From NCBI GenBank assembly GCA_014526335.1, contig JACTAT010000039.1, positions 7,632,377-7,696,376 of the forward strand: 64,000 bases of DNA, in the 5' to 3' direction. The notes under the pieces are model-generated. The model was not told the origin of the DNA and did no database searches. It was given only the letters and a program-made list of their open reading frames with translations. Numbering within the stretch: position 1 is the stretch's first letter; every line of letters starts with the position of its first letter. Position numbers and translations under genes: made by a program. Positions 53,601 through 62,600 of this stretch are shown in pieces. This DNA comes from Chrysaora quinquecirrha. Lineage: Eukaryota; Cnidaria; Scyphozoa; Semaeostomeae; Pelagiidae.

Positions 53601-56600
53601 GGTCTAAGGCGCCAGACTCAAGATAAAATCTTCCTCTCTGTGATTTGAGGATTCTGGTCCACATTTGTGGGCGTGGGTTCGAATCCCACACCTGACAAAC
53701 GTTTTTGTGACCTTATGTTTTCTTTTTCTAACATGATTTCTCATGCCTATGTATGAACATCGGCGTTTCATGCAGTCAGGTTGGCCGAGCGGTCTAAGGC
53801 GCCAGACTCAAGATAAAATCTTCCTCTCAGTGATATGAGGATTCTGGTCCACATTTGTGGGCGTGGGTTCGAATCCCACACCTGACAAACGTTTTTGTGA
53901 CCTTATGTTTTGTTTTTCTAACATGATTTGTCATGCCTATGTATGAACATCAGCGTTTCATGCAGTCAGGTTGGCCGAGCGGTCTAAGGCGCCAGACTCA
54001 AGATAAAATCTTCCTCTCAGTGATATGAGGATTCTGGTCCACATTTGTGGGCGTGGGTTCGAATCCACACCTGACAAACGTTTTGTGACCTTATGTTTTG
54101 TTTTTCTAACATGATTTGTCATGCCTATGTATGAACATCAGCGTTTCATGCAGTCAGGTTGGCCGAGCGGTCTAAGGCGCCAGACTCAAGATAAAATCTT
54201 CCTCTCAGTGATATGAGGATTCTGGTCCACATTTGTGGGCGTGGGTTCGAATCCCACACCTGACAAGCGTTTTTGTGACCTTATGTTTTCTTTTTCTAAT
54301 ATGATTTCTCATGCCTATGTATGATCATCAGCGTTTCATGCAGTCAGGTTGGCCGAGCGGTCTAAGACGCCAGACTCAAGATAAAATCTTCCTCTCAGTG
54401 ATATGAGGATTCTGGTCCACATTTGTGGGCGTGGGTTCGAATCCCACACCTGACAAGCGTTTTTGTGACCTTATGTTTTCTTTTTCTAACATGATTTCTC
54501 TTGCCTATGTATGAACATCAGCGTTTCATGCAGTCAGGTTGGCCGAGCGGTCTAAGGCGCCAGACTCAAGACAAAATCTTCCTCTCAGTGATGTGAGGAT
54601 TCTGGTCCACATTTGTGGGCGTGGTTTCGAATCCCACACCTGACAAACGTTTTTTTGATCTTATGTTTTCTTTTTCCAACATCATTTCTCATGGTTTTGT
54701 ATAAACATCGTCATTTAATACAGTCAGGTTGGCCGAGCGGTCTAAGGCGCCAGACTCAAGATAAAATCTTCCTCTCTGTGATTTGAGGATTCTGGTCCAC
54801 ATTTGTGGGCGTGGGTTCGAATCCCACCCCTGACAAACGTTTTTTGACCTTCTGTTTTCTTTTTCTAACATGATTTCTCATGCCTATGTATGAACATCAT
54901 CATTTAATACAGTCAGGTTGGCCGCGCGGTCTAAGGCGCCAGACTCAAGATAAAATCTTCCTCTCTGTGATTTGAGGATTCTGGTCCACATTTGTGGGCG
55001 TGGGTTCGAATCCCACACCTGACAAACGTTTTTGTGACCTTATGTTTTCTTTTTCTAATATGATTTCTCATGCCTATGTATGAACATCAGTGTTTCATGC
55101 AGTCAGGTTGGCCGAGCGGTCTAAGGTGCCAGACTCAAGATAAAATCTTCCTCTCAGTGATATGAGGATTCTGGTCCACATTTGTGGGCGTGGTTTCGAA
55201 TCCCACACCTGACAAACGTTTTTTGACCTTATGTTTTCTTTTTCTAACATGATTTGTCATGCCTATGTATGAACATCAGCGTTTCATGCAGTCAGGTTGG
55301 CCGAGCGGTCTAAGGCGCCAGACTCAAGATAAAATCTTCCTCTCAGTGATATGAGGATTCTGGTCCACATTTGTGGGCGTGGGTTCGAATCCCACACCTG
55401 ACAAGCGTTTTTGTGTCCTTATGTTTTCTTTTTCTAATATGATTTCTCATGCCTATGTATGAACATCAGCGTTTCATGCAGTCAGGTTGGCCGAGCGGTC
55501 TAAGACGCCAGACTCAAGATAAAATCTTCCTCTCAGTGATATGAGGATTCTGGTCCACATTTGTGGGCGTGGGTTCGAATCCAACACCTGACAAACTTTT
55601 TTTGACCTTATGTTTTCTTTTTCTAACATGATTTCTCATGCCTATGTATGAACATCATCATTTAATGCAGTCAGGTTGGCCGAGCGGTCTAAGGCGCCAG
55701 ACTCAAGATAAAATTTTCGTCTCTGTGATTTGAGGATTCTGGTCCACATTTGTGGGCGCGGGTTCGAATCCCACACCTGACAAACTTTTTTTGACCTTAT
55801 GTTTTCTTTTTCTAACATGATTTCTCATGCCTATGTATGAACATCATCATTTAATGCAGTCAGGTTGGCCGAGCGGTCTAAGCGCCAGACTCAAGATAAA
55901 ATTTTCCTCTCTGTGATTTGAGGATTCTGGTCCACATTTGTGGGCGTGGGTTCGAATCCCACACCTGACAAACTTTTTTTGACCTTATGTTTTCTTTTTC
56001 TAACATGATTTCTCATGCCTATGTATGAACATCATCATTTAATGCAGTCAGGTTGGCCGAGCGGTCTAAGGCGCCAGACTCAAGATAAAATTTTCCTCTC
56101 TGTGATTTGAGGATTCTGGTCCACATTTGTGGGCGTGGGTTCGAATCCCACACCTGACAAACTTTTTTTGACCTTATGTTTTCTTTTTCTAACATGATTT
56201 CTCATGCCTATGTATGAACATCAGCGTTTCATGCAGTCAGGTTGGCCGAGCGGTCTAAGACGCCAGACTCAAGATAAAATCTTCCTCTCAGTGATATGAG
56301 GATTCTGGTCCACATTTGTGGGCGTGGGTTCGAATCCCACACCTGACAAACTTTTTTTGACCTTATGTTTTCTTTTTCTAACATGATTTCTCATGCCTAT
56401 GTATGAACATCATCATTTAATGCAGTCAGGTTGGCCGAGCGGTCTAAGGCGCCAGACTCAAGATAAAATTTTCGTCTCTGTGATTTGAGGATTCTGGTCC
56501 ACATTTGTGGGCGTGGGTTCGAATCCCACACCTGACAAACTTTTTTTGACCTTATGTTTTCTTTTTCTAACATGATTTCTCATGCCTATGTATGAACATC

Positions 56601-59600
56601 ATCATTTAATGCAGTCAGGTTGGCCGAGCGGTCTAAGCGCCAGACTCAAGATAAAATTTTCCTCTCTGTGATTTGAGGATTCTGGTCCACATTTGTGGGC
56701 GTGGGTTCGAATCCCACACCTGACAAACTTTTTTTGACCTTATGTTTTCTTTTTCTAACATGATTTCTCATGCCTATGTATGAACATCATCATTTAATGC
56801 AGTCAGGTTGGCCGAGCGGTCTAAGGCGCCAGACTCAAGATAAAATTTTCCTCTCTGTGATTTGAGGATTCTGGTCCACATTTGTGGGCGTGGGTTCGAA
56901 TCCCACACCTGACAAACTTTTTTCGACCTTATGTTTTCTTTTTCTAACATGATTTCTCATGCCTATGTATGAACATCATCATTTAATGCAGTCAGGTTGG
57001 CCGAGCGGTCTAAGGCGCCAGACTCAAGATAAAATCTTCCTCTCAGTGATTTGAGGATTCTGGTCCACATTTGTGGGCGTGGGTTCGAATCCCACACCTG
57101 ACAAACGTTTTTGTGACCTTATGTTTTCTATTTCCAACATAATTTCTCATGGTTTTGTATGAACATCGTCATTTAATACAGTCAAGTTGGCCGTGCGGTC
57201 TAAGGCGCCAGACTCAAGATAAAATCTTCCTCTCAGTGATATGAGGATTCTGGTCCACATTTGTGGGCGTGGGTTCGAATCCCACACCAGACAAACGTTT
57301 TTGTGACCTTATGTTTTCTTTTTCTAACATGATTTCTCATGCCTATGTATGAACATCATCATTTAATACAGTCAGGTTGGCCGAGCGGTCTAAGGCCCCA
57401 GACTCAAGATAAAATCTTCCTCTCAGTGATTTGTGGATTCTGGTCCACATTTGTGGGCATGGGTTCGAATCCTACAACTGACAAACGTTTTTTTGATCTT
57501 ATGATTTCTTTTTCCAACATCATTTCTGATGGTTTTGTATGAACATCGTCTTTTAATACAGTCAGGTTGGCCGAGCGGTCTAAGGCGCCAGACTCAAGAT
57601 AAAATCTTCCTCTCAGATATGAGGATTCTGGTCCACATTTGTGGGCGTGGGTTCGAATCCCACACCTGACAAACGTTTTTTGACCTTACGTTTTCTTTTT
57701 TCCAACATCATTTCTCGTGGTTTTGTATGAACATCGTCATTTAATACAGTCAGGTTGGCCGAGCGGTCTAAGCGCCAGACTCAAGATAAAATCTTCCTCT
57801 CAGTGATTTGAGGATTCTGGTCCACATTTGTGGGCGTGGGTTCGAATCCCACACCTGACAAACGTTTTTTGACCTTACTTTTTCTTTTTCCAACATCATT
57901 TCTCGTGGTTTTGTATGAACGTCGTCATTTAATACAGTCAGGTTGGCCGAGCGGTCTAAGGCGCCAGACTCAAGATAAAATCTTCCTCTCAGTGATTTGA
58001 GGATTCTGGTCCACATTTGTGGGCGTGGGTTCGAATCCCACACCTGACAAACGTTTTTTGAACTTATGTTTTCTTTTTACAAACATTTCCTCTTGTCTTT
58101 GTATGAAAATCATCATTTGATACAATCAGGTTGGCCGAGTGGTCTAAGGCGCCAGACTCAAGATGAAATCTTCCTCTCAGTGATTTGAGGATTCTGGTCC
58201 ACATTTGTCGGCGTGGGTTCGAATCCCACACCTGACAAACGTTTTTTTTGATCTTATGTTTTCTATTTCCAACATAATTTCTCATGGTTTTGTATGAACA
58301 TCGTCATTTAATACAGTCAGGTCGGCTGAGCGGTCATAGGCGCCAGACTCAAGATAAACTCTTCCTCTCTGTGATTTGAGGATTCTGGTCCACATTTGTG
58401 GGCGTGGGTTCGAATCCCACACCTGACAAAAGTTTTTTTGACCTTATGTTTTCTTTTTACAAACATTTCCTCTTGTCTTTGTATGAAAATCATCATTTGA
58501 TACAGTCAGGTTGGCCGAGCGGTCTAAGGCGCCAGACTCAAGATAAAATCTTCCTCTCAGTGATTTGAGGATTCTGGTCCACATTTGTCGGCGTGGGTTC
58601 GAATCCCACACCTGACAAACGTTTTTTTTGATCTTATGTTTTCTATTTCCAACATAATTTCTCATGGTTTTGTATGAACATCGTCATTTAATACAGTCAG
58701 GTTGGCCGAGCGGTCTAAGGCGCCAGACTTAAGATAAAATCTTCCTCTCAGTGATTTGAGGATTCTGGTCCACATTTGTGGGCGTGGGTTCGAATCCCAC
58801 ACCTGACAAACGTTTTTGTGACCTTATGTTTTCTTTTTCCAACATCATTTCTCATGGTTTTGTATGAACATCGTCATTTAATACAGTCAGGTTGGCCGAG
58901 CGGTCTAAGGCGCCAGACTTAAGATAAAATCTTCCTCTCAGTGATTTGAGGATTCTGGTCCACATTTGTGGGCGTGGGTTCGAATCCCACACCTGACAAA
59001 CGTTTTTTGACCTTACGTTTTCTTTTTCCAACATCATTTCTCGTGGTTTTGTATGAACGTCGTCATTTAATACAGTCAGGTTGGCCGAGCGGTCTAAGGC
59101 GCCAGACTCAAGATAAAATCTTCCTCTCAGTGATTTGAGGATTCTGGTCCACATTTGTGGGCGTGGGTTCGAATCCCACACCTGACAAACGTTTTTTGAA
59201 CTTATGTTTTCTTTTTACAAACATTTCCTTTTGTCTTTGTATGAAAATCATCATTTGATACAATCAGGTTGGCCGAGTGGTCTAAGGCGCCAGACTCAAG
59301 ATGAAATCTTCCTCTCAATGGTTTGAGGATTCTGGTCCACATTTGTCGGCGTGGGTTCGAATCCCACACCTGACAAAAGTTTTTTTGACCTTATGTTTTC
59401 TTTTTACAAACATTTCCTCTTGTCTTTGTATGAAAATCATCATTTGATACAGTCAGGTTGGCCGAGCGGTCTATGGCGCCAGACTCAAGATAAAATCTTC
59501 CTCTCAGTGATTTGAGGATTCTGGTCCACATTTGTCGGCGTGGGTTCGAATCCCACACCTGACAAACGTTTTTTTTGATCTTATGTTTTCTATTTCCAAC

Positions 59601-62600
59601 ATAATTTCTCATGGTTTTGTATGAACATCGTCATTTAATAGAGTCAGGTTGGCCGAGCGGTCTAAGGCGCCAGACTTAAGATAAAATCTTCCTCTCAGTG
59701 ATTTGAGGATTCTGGTCCACATTTGTGGGCGTGGGTTCGAATCCCACACCTGACAAACGTTTTTGTGACCTTATGTTTTCTTTTTCCAACATCATTTCTC
59801 ATGGTTTTGTATGAACATCGTCATTTAATACAGTCAGGTTGGCCGAGCGGTCTAAGGCGCCAGACTTAAGATAAAATCTTCCTCTCAGTGATTTGAGGAT
59901 TCTGGTCCACATTTGTGGGCGTGGGTTCGAATCCCACACCTGACAAACGTTTTTGTGACCTTATGTTTTCTTTTTCCAACATCATTTCTCATGGTTTTGT
60001 ATGAACATCGTCATTTAATACAGTCGGGTTGGCCGAGCGGTCTAAGGCGCCAGACTCAAGATAAATCTTCGTCTCAGTGATTTGAGGATTCTGGTCCACA
60101 TTTGTGGGCGTGGGTTCGAATCCCACACCTGACAAACGTTTTTTGACCTTATGTTTTCTTTTTCTAACATGATTTCTCATGCCTATGTATGAACATATTC
60201 ATTAAATACAGTCAGGTTGGCCGAGCGGTCTAAGGCGCCAGACTCAAGATAAACTCTTCTTCTCAGTGATTTGAGGATTCTGGTCCACATTTGTGGGCGT
60301 GGGTTCGAATCCCACACCTGACAAACTTTTTTGTGACCTTATGTTTTCTTTTTCTAACATGATTTCTCAGGCCTATGTATGAACATCATCATTTAATACA
60401 GTCAGGTTGGCCGCGCGGTCTAAGGCGCCAGACTCAAGATAAAATCTTCCTCTCAGTGATTTGAGGATTCTGGTCCACATTTGTGGTCATGGGTTCGAAT
60501 CCCACACCTGACAAAAGTTTTTTTGATCTTATGTTTTCCATTTCCAACATAGTTTCTCATGGTTTTGTATGAACATCGTCATTTAATACAGTCAGGTTGG
60601 CCGAGCGGTCTAAAGCGCCAGACTTAAGATAAAATCTTCCTCTCAGTGATATGAGGATTCTGGTCCACATTTCTGGGCGTGGGTTCGAATCCCACACCTG
60701 ACAAACGTTTTTTGACCTTATGTTTTCTTTTTCTAACATGATTTCTCATGCTTTTGTATGAACATCGTCATTTAATACAGCCACGTTGGCCGAATGATCT
60801 AAGGCGCCAGACTCAAGATAAACTCTTCCTCTTAGTGATTTGAGGATTCTGGTCCACATTTGTGGGCGTGGGTTCGAATCCCACACCTGACAAACGTTTT
60901 TTGACCTTATGTTTTCTTTTTCTAACATGATTTCTCATGCCTATGTATGAACATATTCATTTGATACAGTCAGGTTGGCCGAGCGGTCTAAGGCGCCAGA
61001 CTCAAGATAAACTCTTCCTCTCAGTGATTTGAGGATTCTGGTCCACATTTGTGGGCGTTGGTTCGAATCCCACACCTGACAAACTTTTTTGTGACCTTAT
61101 GTTTTCTTTTTCTAACATGATTTCTCATGCCTATGTATGAACATATTCATTAAATACAGTCAGGTTGGCCGAGCGGTCTAAGGCGCCAGACTCAAGATAA
61201 ACTCTTCCTCTCAGTGATTTGAGGATTCTGGTCCACATTTGTGGGCGTGGGTTCGAATCCCACACCTGACAAACTTTTTTGTGACCTTATGTTTTCTTTT
61301 TCTAACATGATTTTTCAGGCCTATGTATGAACATCAGTGTTTCATGCAGTCAGGTTGGCCGAGCGGTCTAAGGTGCCAGACTCAAGATAAAATCTTCCTC
61401 TCAGTGATATGAGGATTCTGGTCCACATTTGTGGGCGTGGTTTCGAATCCCACACCTGACAAACGTTTTTTGACCTTATGTTTTCTTTTTCTAACATGAT
61501 TTGTCATGCCTATGTATGAACATCAGCGTTTCATGCAGTCAGGTTGGCCGAGCGGTCTAAGGCGCCAGACTCAAGATAAAATCTTCCTCTCAGATATGAG
61601 GATTCTGGTCCACATTTGTGGGCGTGGGTTCGAATCCCACACCTGACAAACGTTTTTTTGATCTTATTTTTTCTTTTTCCAACATCATTTCTCATGGTTT
61701 TGTATAAACATCGTCATTTAATACAGTCAGGGTGGCCTAGTAGTCTAAGGTGCCAGACTCAAGATAAACTCTTCCTCTCAATGATTCGCTACAGCTGAGA
61801 GACCTTTATAAGTGAGTAGCTTGTAACAAGATTGGATTGTAATTACCTTGTATTTTATTGAACCATCTAACCTTTTTGTTTGTAGATCGAGATGTCAAGG
61901 CAAAGCTCGTTTCGGATGCTATGTATAAGCTTGAGCACAATATTCTTGATAAGCAAAAAGCAAAAAAGACAGCTCCTACTCTTGGTAAACTTAGGGACAT
62001 GCAGGATATTTGGCAAGATGATTTTGCTATTAACCAGGCTCTCCGAAGAAAATTCAGGCATGAAAAGAAGGAAATGCACAAGAAAATTGTAAGTTTTTGT
62101 GTTCCATTTTTGTAATTTTTCCCTTATACAGTTGTGTGTTTTTGCATAAGATACTCATAATCAATGCGAGGCTAAGGGTGTTAGAAAAGTTAAAAGTTAT
62201 GAGAATAGTTACGAAGAATAATTGCCAAGAAATCAATCGAAAACTTTCATCTTGGCGCATTAGTCTGATTGCTATACGCAGAGAAACAAGAAACTTTCGT
62301 TATTTCAACACTACCAGGATTGTACTATTCTTTCTAGCTCAAACCGTAAGAATACTGAAAAATTATTCCACTACTTGGCATGAAATGAATATCTTGTCAA
62401 AAATCAAAGTTTCAACTCGTGATTGCTACTCTAAATTCCGATACGAAGCAAAAACATTGTCGCTGTCGCACTAATTGGGAATTGATCACATTTTATTTGG
62501 AGCGTATTGGATTGAACATTCTACACCTGCCAATTTTTGAAAAGAGTAGGCTTCGCAGAAATGGAAAGATATTTCCAGTCAAATTCAAAACATAAAAAAT

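Larger units (their letters stand above)
43557..61790 (+). repeat. tandem array of 72 full-length tRNA-Leu genes
   Basis: Direct repeat with a mean step of about 189.5 bp, all on the plus strand, inside intron 6 of YJU2B. A unit is a 113-bp tRNA-Leu gene (84-nt mature form plus a 29-bp intron) and a spacer with a T-rich Pol III terminator (gacaaacgtttttg). Larger blocks are themselves duplicated. Interrupted at 43946-48180 by an insertion. End copies are truncated (43557 and 61726). Confidence 0.95.

Noticed and set aside
48685..60928. Minus-strand ORFs with MWDSNPRPQMWTRIL-type repeats
   Set aside because: Antisense translations of tRNA-Leu genes; no independent coding signal.
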